Part shown: piece by piece, positions 25,653-34,614 of the stretch
How the letters are laid out: each line of letters opens with the position of its first letter
Position numbering within the stretch: the stretch's first letter is position 1
NCBI GenBank assembly: GCA_949293595.1
Contig: CASFDW010000004.1
Span: forward strand, 1-55,193
Length of the DNA: 55,193 nucleotides
Reading direction: 5' to 3'
DNA from: an uncultured Spirochaetales bacterium
GTDB lineage: Bacteria > Spirochaetota > Spirochaetia > Sphaerochaetales > Sphaerochaetaceae
Notes under the pieces: model-generated
The model's input: the letters and a program-made list of their open reading frames with translations, nothing else
What the model was told of the DNA's origin: nothing
Databases searched by the model: none
Program-made: the position numbers and the translations under genes

Positions 25653-26874
25653 TGATGACCACCTGTGGGAGGATGTTCTTCTCGACATTCTCCCTGTCGA
25701 TGATGACTTTCGTCACGCCCTTGACCGAAGGCAGGTCGTAGGATATGTCGAGCATGAGGTTCTCGACGATGCTTCTGAGCCCTCTTGCCCCTGTCTTTTG
25801 TGTGAAAGCCTTTTCCGCAATCGCACTGATCGCATCATCTGTGAACACGAGTTCGATGCCGTCGAGTTTCATGGAAGCCATGTATTGCTTTATGATTGAG
25901 TTCTTCGGCTCCGTGATTATCCTCTTGAGATCCTCGAGCTTCAAGTCATCCAACGTGACATGGATCGGAAGTCTTCCGATGAACTCGGGGATGAGCCCGA
26001 ATTTCACCAGGTCGTCCGGATGCAGCTCGCTGTATATCTCGCGGAGCTCCTTGCTGCTCTTTTTCGCAACCGTCGAACCGAATCCGAAAGATGATGTGGC
26101 CGTCCTTCTCTCTATGACCTTGTCGAGCCCCACAAACGCACCGCCGCATATGAAGAGGATGTCCTTGGTGTCGATCTTGATCATTTCCTGGTTCGGATGC
26201 TTGCGTCCACCCTGCGGCGGAACGCTGGCGACGGTACCCTCGATTATTTTCAGCAGGGCCTGCTGGACGCCTTCGCCTGACACGTCCCTGGTGATGGATA
26301 CGTTCTCGCCTTTTTTGGCGATCTTGTCGATCTCGTCTATGAAAATAATCCCTTTCTGCGCTTTTGCGATATCGTAATCGGCCGCATCGATGAGCTTGAG
26401 AAGGATGTTCTCGACATCCTCTCCGACATACCCTGCTTCCGTGAGCGTGGTGGCATCTGCGATTGCGAACGGCACCTTGAGCTTGCGTGCGAGCGTCCTG
26501 GCCAGAAGTGTCTTTCCTGTTCCTGTGGGACCGATCAGGAGGATGTTGGATTTGTCGAGCTCGACTCCTTCCTCCTGTATCTCATGCTGGTGCACAACCT
26601 TCTTATAATGGTTGTAAACGGCTACGGAGAGCACACGCTTGGCCTGATCCTGCCCGATCACGTATTCGTCAAGGTATTCCTTTATTTCCTTTGGTGTTGG
26701 AATATCTCCGGTGAGGAAATCCTCTTCTGAAGTTTCCGTACCCTGTCCCTTGAACATGTCCATGCAGGTCTTCGCACAGTCCTTGCAGATTCCGACACCG
26801 CCGCTTGTGATGAGCTGTCCGGCCTCATCGGCGCTTCTGCCGCAGAATGAACAATACTTTACTCTTCCCATCAT
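25612..26874 (-). CDS. clpX: ATP-dependent Clp protease ATP-binding subunit ClpX
   Basis: ClpX unfolds tagged proteins and feeds them to ClpP. The 420-aa protein starts with the zinc-binding domain ([14 protein letters not shown] ... CKDCAKTC). Walker [16 protein letters not shown], pore-loop [11 protein letters not shown], Walker [12 protein letters not shown], sensor regions, and the IGF-like loop [11 protein letters not shown] follow in order. ATGATG at the start overlaps the clpP stop codon, so clpP and clpX are coupled. Confidence 0.98.
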   Translation of the reverse strand: MMGRVKYCSFCGRSADEAGQLITSGGVGICKDCAKTCMDMFKGQGTETSEEDFLTGDIPTPKEIKEYLDEYVIGQDQAKRVLSVAVYNHYKKVVHQHEIQEEGVELDKSNILLIGPTGTGKTLLARTLARKLKVPFAIADATTLTEAGYVGEDVENILLKLIDAADYDIAKAQKGIIFIDEIDKIAKKGENVSITRDVSGEGVQQALLKIIEGTVASVPPQGGRKHPNQEMIKIDTKDILFICGGAFVGLDKVIERRTATSSFGFGSTVAKKSSKELREIYSELHPDDLVKFGLIPEFIGRLPIHVTLDDLKLEDLKRIITEPKNSIIKQYMASMKLDGIELVFTDDAISAIAEKAFTQKTGARGLRSIVENLMLDISYDLPSVKGVTKVIIDRENVEKNILPQVVINGKEQKLVPQDFD

Positions 26875-27473
26875 GCTTTCTCATTCCAAACGGTGTCGAT
26901 GAGTCCGAAATCCCTGGCCTCCCCGGCATCCATGTAACAATCCCTTTCGATGGCGGCGAAAATTTCCTCGACGGTCTTTCCCGTATGCTTTGCAAGAATC
27001 CTTCCCGTCACGTTCTTGATCCTCTGCAGCTCCCTGTTGGCAACTATTATGTCCGTGGCCTGGCCTTCTGCGCCGCCGTACGGCTGATGGATCATTACGC
27101 GTGCGTTCGGAAGGATGTTCCTCATCCCTTTCTCCCCTCCGGCAAGCAGGATTGCGGCCATGGAGCATGCCTGCCCGATACAGGTAGTCCTCACCGGACA
27201 GGAAATATACTGCATCGTGTCATATATCGCCAATCCCGCGGTGACCGATCCTCCGGGACTGTTGATGTAGAGGTTGACCTCCTTTTCAGGATTCTCACCC
27301 TCAAGAAACAATAATTGAGCGACGACGAGGTCCGCCGTCGCATCGTTGATTTCGCCGTCCACGAAGATTATCCTGTCCTTCAGAAGGCGGCTGAAGATAT
27401 CAAACTGTCTTTCCCCGTTGCCCGACTGCTCAATGACATAAGGCACCAGGGAATTCATTTTCACATTTTTCAA
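26871..27473 (-). CDS. clpP: ATP-dependent Clp protease proteolytic subunit ClpP
   Basis: ClpP is the serine peptidase core of ClpXP. The 200-aa protein has the nucleophile in [12 protein letters not shown] (a variant of the usual GQAASMGA), His in [11 protein letters not shown] and Asp in [12 protein letters not shown]. The only well-placed SD, AGGAGA with five to six bases of spacing, precedes a TTG codon at 27473. The first in-frame ATG, five codons later, has no SD. A TTG start is therefore preferred, which may lower expression relative to tig. It lies between tig and clpX in the classic order. Confidence 0.97.
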   Translation of the reverse strand: MKNVKMNSLVPYVIEQSGNGERQFDIFSRLLKDRIIFVDGEINDATADLVVAQLLFLEGENPEKEVNLYINSPGGSVTAGLAIYDTMQYISCPVRTTCIGQACSMAAILLAGGEKGMRNILPNARVMIHQPYGGAEGQATDIIVANRELQRIKNVTGRILAKHTGKTVEEIFAAIERDCYMDAGEARDFGLIDTVWNEKA

Positions 27474-27492
27474 ATGTATCTCCTAAAAGGAC

Positions 27493-28824
27493 CTACTTGT
27501 TCATGAATTCCTTGTAGCTCTTTGTTTCCTTTGTCTTGAAGGTGTTGTTTTCAAGAAGGAACGGAACCACCATCTTGAACTGCATGTCGTCCTTGATCAT
27601 GTTCTCGTAATATTCTTTGCTCTTCTCGTCGGTGATGTTCTTGAGCTGCTCGTCACAGGTCTTCTTGTATTCTTCCTCATCGACCTTGAAGTCTTCTTTC
27701 TTCTTGATTTCCTCAAGAATCAGCTGCTCGCGGAGGTTCTTTTCCGCAGAAGGTCTCCATTCTGCGATTATGCCATCCTTTGTCTGGTTCTGCATGCTGA
27801 AGAACTGAAGAAGCTTGCTTTCCTCAAGCCCGCTCTGCTGCACGAAATTCCTCCAGCTGTGATCAAGCTCGACATCAACCATCGAGGAGGGGACCTCGAA
27901 CTTCGTCTCATCGACGAGCAGCGCAAGAAGTGCGTTTATCTTATCGTTCTTAAGAGCCTCGTCGACTTCCTTCTCAAGCTTCTCCCTCAGACCTTTCCTG
28001 AGGTCCTCGACAGTCTTGTACTCTTCCTTGACATCCTGGCAGAAATCCGCGTCGACTTCAGGAAGCTCACGGAACTTGACCTCGTCGACCTTTACCTTGA
28101 TGTTCTTCTTTTCTCCGTGGAATGTGACATCGTCGTCCGCATATTTCTTCTCTATGACCTTCTCGTCATCCTTCTTGAGGCCGACAAGGTCATCATCGAG
28201 CCTGTAATAGTTGTATCCGGTTCCGAGCGTGAAGGTGAAGTTCTTCCTCTCCGTGTCGGCCACAGGCTTTCCTTCCTCATCGAGTTCCACATAGTCGAGG
28301 GTCACGATGTCGCCTTTTTCAATCGCGCCGTCCTTCGTCTTGACGATTGCGTTCTGATCCCTGAGCTTCTCAATCTCCGCATCGACATCGGAATCGGCAA
28401 CCTCTACGCCGGTGACCTCTATTTCCCTTCCCTTGTAGTCCTTGACCTCTATTGCGGGATATACGTCGTAATGGACTGTGAACGTGATGCCTTCACCTTT
28501 TTTGAAAGGAACCAGCTTCTCCTCATCCTGAAGAACAGGAGTGGAGTAGGCGAGCGGCTTGTCCTTGTCGTCGAGCGTGTCTATGGCCTGCTTGAGATTC
28601 TCCTCGAGGCACTCGAATGTGCTTTCTTCCCTGATGGCATCTCCATATTTCCTTTCCACGATTGAAACGGGAGCCTTGCCCTTCCTGAATCCATCAAGCT
28701 GTAAGTTTGCCTGATACTTTTTCAATTTAGCCTGATAGGCATCTTCCACAGAGGCTGCGTCAACAGTGACAGTAAGGGCGACCTGGGAATTTGCAAGGCC
28801 TTTGATACTCTTTTCGACAACCAT
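27493..28824 (-). CDS. tig: Trigger factor
   Basis: Trigger factor is the ribosome-bound chaperone and prolyl isomerase. The 443-aa protein has the N-terminal ribosome-binding signature (GFRKGKAPVSIVERKYG, about residues 45-61). A peptidyl-prolyl isomerase domain follows (GDIVTLDYVELDEEGKPV ... FTFTLGTG), and then a long charged helical C-terminal arm. AAGGA before the ATG supports the start. It heads the operon with clpP, clpX and nrnA. Confidence 0.96.
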   Translation of the reverse strand: MVVEKSIKGLANSQVALTVTVDAASVEDAYQAKLKKYQANLQLDGFRKGKAPVSIVERKYGDAIREESTFECLEENLKQAIDTLDDKDKPLAYSTPVLQDEEKLVPFKKGEGITFTVHYDVYPAIEVKDYKGREIEVTGVEVADSDVDAEIEKLRDQNAIVKTKDGAIEKGDIVTLDYVELDEEGKPVADTERKNFTFTLGTGYNYYRLDDDLVGLKKDDEKVIEKKYADDDVTFHGEKKNIKVKVDEVKFRELPEVDADFCQDVKEEYKTVEDLRKGLREKLEKEVDEALKNDKINALLALLVDETKFEVPSSMVDVELDHSWRNFVQQSGLEESKLLQFFSMQNQTKDGIIAEWRPSAEKNLREQLILEEIKKKEDFKVDEEEYKKTCDEQLKNITDEKSKEYYENMIKDDMQFKMVVPFLLENNTFKTKETKSYKEFMNK

Positions 28825-28943
28825 TTTTGTCCTTCCTTATATATCTTTATTTTCTTATAGTTTCCGTGTAAGCCCTATTAATATAATAGATTTATCAATT
28901 TCTGTCATCAGTTAATTTTGGTAAGGTTTTTGCGATTAATATG

Positions 28944-28952
28944 TTTCATTTA
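28944..28952 (+). promoter_or_regulatory. Candidate RpiR operator element TTTCATTTA (anmK)
   Basis: The nonamer TTTCATTTA recurs exactly just upstream of the RpiR gene start (30340-30348), and as ATTTCATTA upstream of nagZ. In such A+T-rich DNA this could be chance. Confidence 0.25.
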
Positions 28953-29000
28953 ATCTTTTGCACAGTGTTGTGAATCATTGAGGGAAAATCGAATAATCGT

Positions 29001-29028
29001 TTGACTTTATGAATTATGGAGGTAGACT
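29001..29028 (+). promoter_or_regulatory. Promoter of anmK
   Basis: TTGACT and TAGACT are separated by 16 bases, about 35 bases upstream of the proposed ATG. Confidence 0.4.
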
Positions 29029-29063
29029 TTTTTTTATCGAGTATTGTAATTAAGGTTGATTCA

Positions 29064-30209
29064 ATGAAAAACGAAGTTTTATGCATAGGGTTGATGAGTG
29101 GAACATCCGCAGATGGAGTGGATGCGGCATTGGTGAGGATAAAAGGAACTGGGATGGATATGGAAATTCATCTTGAAGGTTTTATTTCTACGACGTATGA
29201 GACTACTTTTCGAAATGAACTACTTAGATTGGCAAAAGGAGATAGTGGTGGTTCCCGTGATTTATCAAGAATGAATTTCAGATTGGGAGAGGAAATGAAG
29301 GATGCGGTATCCATCCTTCTTGAAAAGACACATACGAAAAAAGAAGATATCGATTTCATCGGTTCCCATGGACATACGTTTTTCCATGAACCAGAAAAAA
29401 CAGACTATTTTGGTAAAAGAATAAGCTCGACATTTCAGTTAGGGGAAAGCGCTGTTTTGGCCGAGGCTTTCTCGTGTCCTGTGGTATCTGATTTCAGAGT
29501 TTCCGATATTGCGGCAGGAGGTCAGGGGGCTCCTCTCGTACCATACACCGAGTTTTTGCTATATGGAAAGCGCGGAAAAGATTATGCTTTGCAGAATATA
29601 GGGGGAATCGGTAACATCACATATATAGGGAAAAATTTTGAATTGGAAGATGTGTTTGCTTTCGATACCGGCCCGGGAAACATGATCATTGATGGTTTAA
29701 TGCGCTTTTTCTCAAATGGAAAGATTGCCTTTGATGACGATGGTGCTTTAGCCAGGAAAGGGTGCATAAACTTTAGTCTGTTGGATTATCTCATGGACGA
29801 TGAATATCTCAGAAAGCCAATTCCCAAGACAACTGGGCGCGAGTATTATGGTGAAGAGTATCTGGAAAAACTCATAAAAAAAGCAAAAGGAATGAAAAAA
29901 GAGGATATTATTGCTACGGTTACGGAGTTCACCGCACTTTCAATAAAATATGCTGTGGAACATTTTTTCCCGGAAATTCCTGAAATTCTTGTTGTATCCG
30001 GAGGTGGTGCCTCAAATGGATTTTTGATGGAACGAATAAAAAAGAATCTATCTTCGGTCGATGTTCGGAAAAATGTTTTTGCAGATGCAAAAGAGGCTAT
30101 GGCTTTTGCAATTCTGGCAAATGAAAGGATGCATGATCGAACCAATAATGCTGTCAATTCCACAGGTGCAAGACATCCGGTCGTGATGGGAAAGGTTGTT
30201 TTGGGATGA
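29064..30209 (+). CDS. anmK: Anhydro-N-acetylmuramic acid kinase
   Basis: AnmK opens the 1,6-anhydro ring of anhMurNAc and phosphorylates it, giving MurNAc-6-phosphate, a step in peptidoglycan recycling. The 381-aa protein starts with the diagnostic IGLMSGTSADGVDAALVR, then has FIGSHGHTFFHEP, VSDFRVSDIAAGGQGAPLVPYTE, LQNIGGIGNITYI, FDTGPGNMIIDGLM and VVSGGGASNGFLME. The ATG at 29064 with AAGG upstream matches the family N-terminus; sixteen further upstream codons lie over the promoter. It opens the salvage island and feeds MurQ. Confidence 0.96.
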   Translation: MKNEVLCIGLMSGTSADGVDAALVRIKGTGMDMEIHLEGFISTTYETTFRNELLRLAKGDSGGSRDLSRMNFRLGEEMKDAVSILLEKTHTKKEDIDFIGSHGHTFFHEPEKTDYFGKRISSTFQLGESAVLAEAFSCPVVSDFRVSDIAAGGQGAPLVPYTEFLLYGKRGKDYALQNIGGIGNITYIGKNFELEDVFAFDTGPGNMIIDGLMRFFSNGKIAFDDDGALARKGCINFSLLDYLMDDEYLRKPIPKTTGREYYGEEYLEKLIKKAKGMKKEDIIATVTEFTALSIKYAVEHFFPEIPEILVVSGGGASNGFLMERIKKNLSSVDVRKNVFADAKEAMAFAILANERMHDRTNNAVNSTGARHPVVMGKVVLG

Positions 30210-30310
30210 GGTTCTGTATTCTGGGTTGTGATTCCAATGTAATGCTTGTTCCAACCGAAGGTATATGGTTCTATAGTTGTCGGTGATGAATTTGTTTGGG
30301 GATTTTAGTT

Positions 30311-30340
30311 TTACATTTTTACCGATTAATAGTTTATAAT
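30311..30340 (+). promoter_or_regulatory. Promoter of the RpiR gene
   Basis: TTACAT and a perfect TATAAT are 18 bases apart; TTTCATTTA overlaps the -10/start point, where an autorepressor could bind. Confidence 0.5.
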
Positions 30341-30364
30341 TTCATTTATCTGCTGGAGGCAACG

Positions 30365-31234
30365 ATGGATTTTCATGGTAAAAACATTTTGATAATGATT
30401 GAGGGGCTGAAAGACAGTTTGACTCCTGTTGGGAAAAAACTTGCTGAGTATGTCTTGAAAAATGCAAAGAGTGTTCCAAGCATGTCCATCAAAGAACTTG
30501 CCATTAAAAGCGAGACCAGCGATGCAGCTGTGATGAGATTCTGCAAGAGCCTTGGTTTTTCAAGTTACAGGGAACTGATTATTGCCTTGTCCCTTTCAAC
30601 TGGAAAATCGGATTACAACAGCAGTGTGTTGAGTCATTATGTAGATGTATGTTCCGGGGATTCGATTCATGATGTCATTCGTAACATATCTTATTCCAAT
30701 CAGAAATCAATAAACGATACGATGAACACACTTGATGAGATTGAAGTGGAAAAGGCGGTGGATTTGATAGAAAAGGCGGATAAACTGATTTTTTGTGGCA
30801 TCGGTGCTTCTGGATTGGTTTGTATGGATGCACAGCAGAAATTTTTACGTATCAACAGGTACTGCCTTGCAATTGCTGATTCACATATGCAGATTACAGA
30901 AGCATCTTTGTTGAATGACAAGGATGTTGCCGTTCTTGTGTCCGCCTCCGGTGAAACAGAGGAGATATTGGATACATTGAGACAGTTAAAGGAGAACAAC
31001 GTTCCGGTCATCGCAATTACACGCTATTCAAAAAGCAGACTTGCAGAGAAAGCTGATATTTTGTTGTCCATTTCAACGCCAGAGCAGGTTATACGAAGCG
31101 GGGCTATGGGAAGCCGCATTGCGATGCTTAATGTCATAGATATTTTGTATGCAGGTATCCTGAGCAGGAATTTTGATTCGTTCGTATTCAGCTTGGAGAA
31201 AACACGAAAAGCGTTGGAAGGTAAAAAAAAGTAA
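30365..31234 (+). CDS. RpiR/MurR family transcriptional regulator
   Basis: The 289-aa protein has an N-terminal HTH_6 domain (SMSIKELAIKSETSDAAVMRFCKSLGFSSYREL) and a C-terminal SIS sugar-phosphate domain (LIFCGIGASGLVCMDAQQKFLRI, VAVLVSASGETEEILDTLRQL, VIAITRYSKSRLAEKADILL). Such proteins sense sugar phosphates; with murQ next door, MurNAc-6-phosphate is the likely effector, as for MurR. GGAGG before the ATG fixes the start. It probably controls the island from its own promoter and those of anmK, murQ and nagZ. Confidence 0.88.
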   Translation: MDFHGKNILIMIEGLKDSLTPVGKKLAEYVLKNAKSVPSMSIKELAIKSETSDAAVMRFCKSLGFSSYRELIIALSLSTGKSDYNSSVLSHYVDVCSGDSIHDVIRNISYSNQKSINDTMNTLDEIEVEKAVDLIEKADKLIFCGIGASGLVCMDAQQKFLRINRYCLAIADSHMQITEASLLNDKDVAVLVSASGETEEILDTLRQLKENNVPVIAITRYSKSRLAEKADILLSISTPEQVIRSGAMGSRIAMLNVIDILYAGILSRNFDSFVFSLEKTRKALEGKKK

Positions 31235-31285
31235 TTCCAATGTTTTGAAATAAAATTTTAGAATAAAGAAAAATTTTAAAATATT

Positions 31286-31314
31286 TTGACTAACTGAAAA
31301 TTATCTTTTATCAT
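31286..31314 (+). promoter_or_regulatory. Promoter of the murQ-ABC operon
   Basis: TTGACT and TATCAT are separated by exactly 17 bases, ahead of AGGAGG and the murQ ATG. Confidence 0.7.
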
Positions 31315-31337
31315 GACTAATAGATCAGGAGGTCATG

Positions 31338-32243
31338 ATGGAAAGTGATTACTCTTTGCTGACTACGGAAGGTGTCAATAAGAGAACTCTGGATATTGAT
31401 TCGTGTTCTACCAGGCATATTCTTGAATTGATTAATAATGAAGATAAAACAGTTCCCTATGCTGTAGAGGCCGAGCTTGAACATATTACCATTGCGGTTG
31501 ACGAGATCAGCAAGAGAATGTCCCAAGGTGGACATCTGATTTATATTGGAGCAGGAACTTCTGGCAGGTTAGGTGTTCTTGATGCTTCGGAGTGCCCCCC
31601 AACTTTCAGTACTCCACATGACATGGTTCAGGCGTATATTGCGGGAGGGGATAAAGCGCTCAGAAAAGCAATAGAAGGATGCGAGGATGATGAGTCCGCG
31701 GGTGTCAGCCTTATTCAAAGTATCGAAATATCTCCATCGGACTGTATTGTCGGAATCACGGCAAGCGGTTCTGCAAAATATGTTATTGGAGCAATCACTG
31801 AAGCAAAGAAGAAAGGTTGTCTTACTGTGGCTTTGGTAAATAACCATGATACTCCATTGTCCAAAATTGCCGACATAGCGATAGAACCGGTTGTCGGACC
31901 TGAGGTTATACAGGGATCAACAAGGATGAAAGCCGGAACTGCGCAAAAGCTTGTCTTGAATATGCTTACTACTGCTTCCATGATTAAGCTTGGAAAAGTA
32001 TATGGGAATCTGATGGTCGACCTATATGTTTCGAATAAAAAGCTTAAGGATCGTGGAGTCAGGATAATCGAACAAATCTGCTCTGTCCCGTACAAGGAAT
32101 CGCTGGATGTGTTGACAAGAGCCCATTATAACGTAAAAGAAGCGATTTTGATGAAGAAAACCGGCCTTGACTATGATGCCAGTCATAAATTGCTTGGTGA
32201 GTTCAATGGGAATTTATCAAATGCTTTAAACTCAGTGAATTAA
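31338..32243 (+). CDS. murQ: N-acetylmuramic acid 6-phosphate etherase
   Basis: MurQ removes the lactyl ether of MurNAc-6-phosphate, yielding GlcNAc-6-phosphate and D-lactate. The 301-aa protein has LTTEGVNKRTLDIDSCST at the start, the SIS motif GGHLIYIGAGTSGRLGVLDASECPPTFST, catalytic Glu in IEGCEDDESAG, VVGPEVIQGSTRMKAGTAQKLVLNML, and YGNLMVDLYVSNKKLKDR. AGGAGG is five bases before the second ATG at 31338 and too close to the first, so the second is chosen. It leads the importer genes. Confidence 0.97.
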   Translation: MESDYSLLTTEGVNKRTLDIDSCSTRHILELINNEDKTVPYAVEAELEHITIAVDEISKRMSQGGHLIYIGAGTSGRLGVLDASECPPTFSTPHDMVQAYIAGGDKALRKAIEGCEDDESAGVSLIQSIEISPSDCIVGITASGSAKYVIGAITEAKKKGCLTVALVNNHDTPLSKIADIAIEPVVGPEVIQGSTRMKAGTAQKLVLNMLTTASMIKLGKVYGNLMVDLYVSNKKLKDRGVRIIEQICSVPYKESLDVLTRAHYNVKEAILMKKTGLDYDASHKLLGEFNGNLSNALNSVN

Positions 32244-32264
32244 AAATACAAGAAGGAGGAATGT

Positions 32265-33650
32265 ATGAAACGTTTATTCTGTGTGTTTTTAGTATTGGTT
32301 GTTATCGTCTCCTCAATGTTTGCCACAGGTACAAAGGAGACGGCCGCAAATGATGGTACGGATACAATTACCGCATTGCTTCCGCCAATTACTAATAATT
32401 TTTTATCGCGTATCGATGAAGTCGAGGCAGCATTTCATGAAGCTTACCCTGATCTTTATCTTGAGATCGAGGCGGCTAGCTGGGATGACAGGATTGAGAA
32501 ACTTGATACCATGATCAATGCCGGAACTCCGCCAGACATCGCATTCCTTGGCTCCGAATATGTGGCCAAATATGTCGACATGGGGGTTGCGGTCGATATC
32601 TCGGATTACTTGACCGACGATATGGTGAATGACTTTCAGGCCGCTCCGTTGAACTATCTGAGGTCCGGAGATGGTTTGTATGGTCTCCCTGCCTATATGG
32701 AGATACATGGTTTAGGAGCAAACAAGGAGTACTTGGAAAAACTTGGAGTTGATTACAAGTCGATACAGACGTCCGGATGGACATTTGAAGAGTTTCTTGA
32801 TGTTGTTGCATCGGGAAAGGGGATAACAGGTGCGAACAGTACTTCTGAATATGGATTGATATGGGCAACATCTGGATCTACAACCAGAAACTATATCGAC
32901 ATTTTCGGAAAGAATGCTGGACTTCCGAGCGAATTCGATGAAAATTTGAAATACACCTTGACAAGCAACAAGTTTCTCGAAGTTCTGAAATCAGTGGAAG
33001 CTTTGATGGATAACGGTGCATTCATGAATGCTTCCGCAGGAGAGCGCTGGAATATGTTCCTTGCTGGAAAAACTGTATTTACCGGGAAAGGATTGGCAAA
33101 TTTTGAAAACAGCGCAAAAATCAATAATGAGAAAATTGCATCTGGTAATGGCGATCAGGTTGCCGATTCCGTTCCTGTCGATTATGTTGTCATGCCGGTT
33201 CCGACCATGAATGATGCTGATCCTGCGTATTATTGTGTTGTTGATGGATATCTTGCATTCAGAGGAAAGAATGCACCTACGCAGGAACATGTGCAGAATA
33301 TCGCAAAAGCAATTTACTTTTTGGCTTCCGGTGAAAATGCCGCGCAGATAAATGCAGAGTTGTTTGCAATAAACATCACAAGTTCAGCTGAGGAGGCCGC
33401 ATCAAAGTATCCTTATGAAAGAGATGCGGATAATTTGGCTGCCAACATGTATCTGATGGCGAATGTTGCGCCTGCTCGTCCTGATATTCCAGCCGAGTTG
33501 TCCGCCGAGGCGACGAAACTGATGGATACGGTGATTATCCCTAAATTCCAGGCACTTCTTGCCAGAGAGGTGAGTGCGGAAGAAATGTTCGAAGAGGTTA
33601 GAAAGGAGGCAATCAAACGTTTCGGCGAAGATGGCTGTGTTCTGGACTGA
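32265..33650 (+). CDS. ABC sugar transporter, solute-binding protein
   Basis: The 461-aa protein is a family 1 (MalE-like) extracellular binding protein. It has a signal peptide (MKRLFCVFLVLVVIVSSMFA) followed by TGTKETAAN, the tail seen on many spirochaete binding proteins in place of a Cys lipobox. It continues with FLSRIDEVEAAFHEAYPDLYLEI and NAGTPPDIAFLGSEYVAKYVDMG. Given murQ, the RpiR regulator and nagZ, the cargo is probably MurNAc, GlcNAc-anhMurNAc or a related amino sugar; this is inference. AAGGAGG lies five bases before the ATG. A stable hairpin follows it, ahead of the permeases. Confidence 0.9.
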   Translation: MKRLFCVFLVLVVIVSSMFATGTKETAANDGTDTITALLPPITNNFLSRIDEVEAAFHEAYPDLYLEIEAASWDDRIEKLDTMINAGTPPDIAFLGSEYVAKYVDMGVAVDISDYLTDDMVNDFQAAPLNYLRSGDGLYGLPAYMEIHGLGANKEYLEKLGVDYKSIQTSGWTFEEFLDVVASGKGITGANSTSEYGLIWATSGSTTRNYIDIFGKNAGLPSEFDENLKYTLTSNKFLEVLKSVEALMDNGAFMNASAGERWNMFLAGKTVFTGKGLANFENSAKINNEKIASGNGDQVADSVPVDYVVMPVPTMNDADPAYYCVVDGYLAFRGKNAPTQEHVQNIAKAIYFLASGENAAQINAELFAINITSSAEEAASKYPYERDADNLAANMYLMANVAPARPDIPAELSAEATKLMDTVIIPKFQALLAREVSAEEMFEEVRKEAIKRFGEDGCVLD

Positions 33651-33668
33651 TGATTTGATTTGCGTTAT

Positions 33669-33691
33669 GGGCTTGCCGTCATGGCAAGCCC
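33669..33691 (+). repeat. Intercistronic hairpin between binding protein and permease
   Basis: GGGCTTGCC and GGCAAGCCC pair perfectly over nine bases around a GTCAT loop, without a T tract. Such elements after binding-protein genes usually protect the upstream mRNA, giving more binding protein than permease. Confidence 0.7.
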
Positions 33692-33703
33692 TAGGATTTG
33701 AAA

Positions 33704-34600
33704 ATGAGAAAAAAGAGTTTCATCAAAAGCGTTACATTTGAAAATACATTTTGGGGATATGCTTTCATTTTAGTTCCCTTCATTGTTTTTTGTTTTTTTA
33801 CTGTTTATCCGGTGATTAGTGCAGGAATAATAAGTTTGCAGAAATACAATCCGATTCAATCAAAATGGGTAGGCATGGATAATTATAAGGCACTGCTTCA
33901 TGACTCCTTGTTTTTCAAATCAATAAAAAACACTTTTGTTTATACGATATGTACGGTTCCCGTAAACTTGTTTATTGCTTTTTTCATTTCCGTACTGATT
34001 GTTCCTTTCAGCAGAAAGGTTCAAACAATCTATAAGGCAATGTATTATCTTCCCTCGGTAGCCTCCGGCGTATCATTATCCGTCGTTTGGTTATGGATAT
34101 ACAGTGCATTACCATCAGGCTTGTTAAATCAGCTTGTGATACTTCTCGGTGGTGATGCCGTCAACTGGCTGGGAAAAAGTTCGACAGCAATGTTTTCCCT
34201 GATATTGATGTCTTGGCTTTCGAGTCATGGGGCAAATGTGATAATCTATATTGCCGCCTTGATTGGAATTCCAAGCGACTATTACGAAGCTGCCAATCTG
34301 GAAGGAGCGTCTTTTTTCCAAAAGATCAGGTATATCGTAATTCCTTCTGTAAAACCGACAACATTGTTCTTATTTGTAACAGGTATAATAAAGTCATTCC
34401 AGGTGTTCATGAATGCTTATATGATGACCGGTGGTGGGCCCGACAACAGTACAACGATGGTTGGTTTGTTGATTTTCAATAACGCTTTCAAATACTCGGA
34501 ATTTGGTACGGCTTGTGCCCAAGCCATAATACTTGCCATAGGTATTGCAATTATTTCTCTTTTGCAAATGAAGTTCCTCGGTGGAAATGTTGAATATTGA
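33704..34600 (+). CDS. ABC sugar transporter permease (MalF-like)
   Basis: This 298-aa protein has about six membrane helices. The binding-protein-dependent permease EAA loop lies around residue 200: SDYYEAANLEGASFFQKIRYIVIPSVKPT, which couples to the ATPase. The family is type I carbohydrate importer permeases (MalF/UgpA). An AGGA seven bases before the ATG at 33704 is used; a TTG two codons upstream is less likely. No ATPase gene lies in the island, so a shared MsmK-like ATPase elsewhere is expected. Confidence 0.9.
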   Translation: MRKKSFIKSVTFENTFWGYAFILVPFIVFCFFTVYPVISAGIISLQKYNPIQSKWVGMDNYKALLHDSLFFKSIKNTFVYTICTVPVNLFIAFFISVLIVPFSRKVQTIYKAMYYLPSVASGVSLSVVWLWIYSALPSGLLNQLVILLGGDAVNWLGKSSTAMFSLILMSWLSSHGANVIIYIAALIGIPSDYYEAANLEGASFFQKIRYIVIPSVKPTTLFLFVTGIIKSFQVFMNAYMMTGGGPDNSTTMVGLLIFNNAFKYSEFGTACAQAIILAIGIAIISLLQMKFLGGNVEY

Positions 34601-34614
34601 AAGGGGTATGTTGA

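Larger units (their letters stand above)
28825..29063. other. Intergenic region at the left edge of the A+T-rich island
   Basis: Divergent spacer between tig and anmK with no gene. From here to about 40.1 kb the base composition is clearly more A+T-rich than on either side, and codon choice shifts accordingly. Confidence 0.6.

Noticed and set aside
33669..33691. Rho-independent terminator after the binding-protein gene
   Set aside because: No T tract follows the stem and the permeases are clearly part of the same operon.
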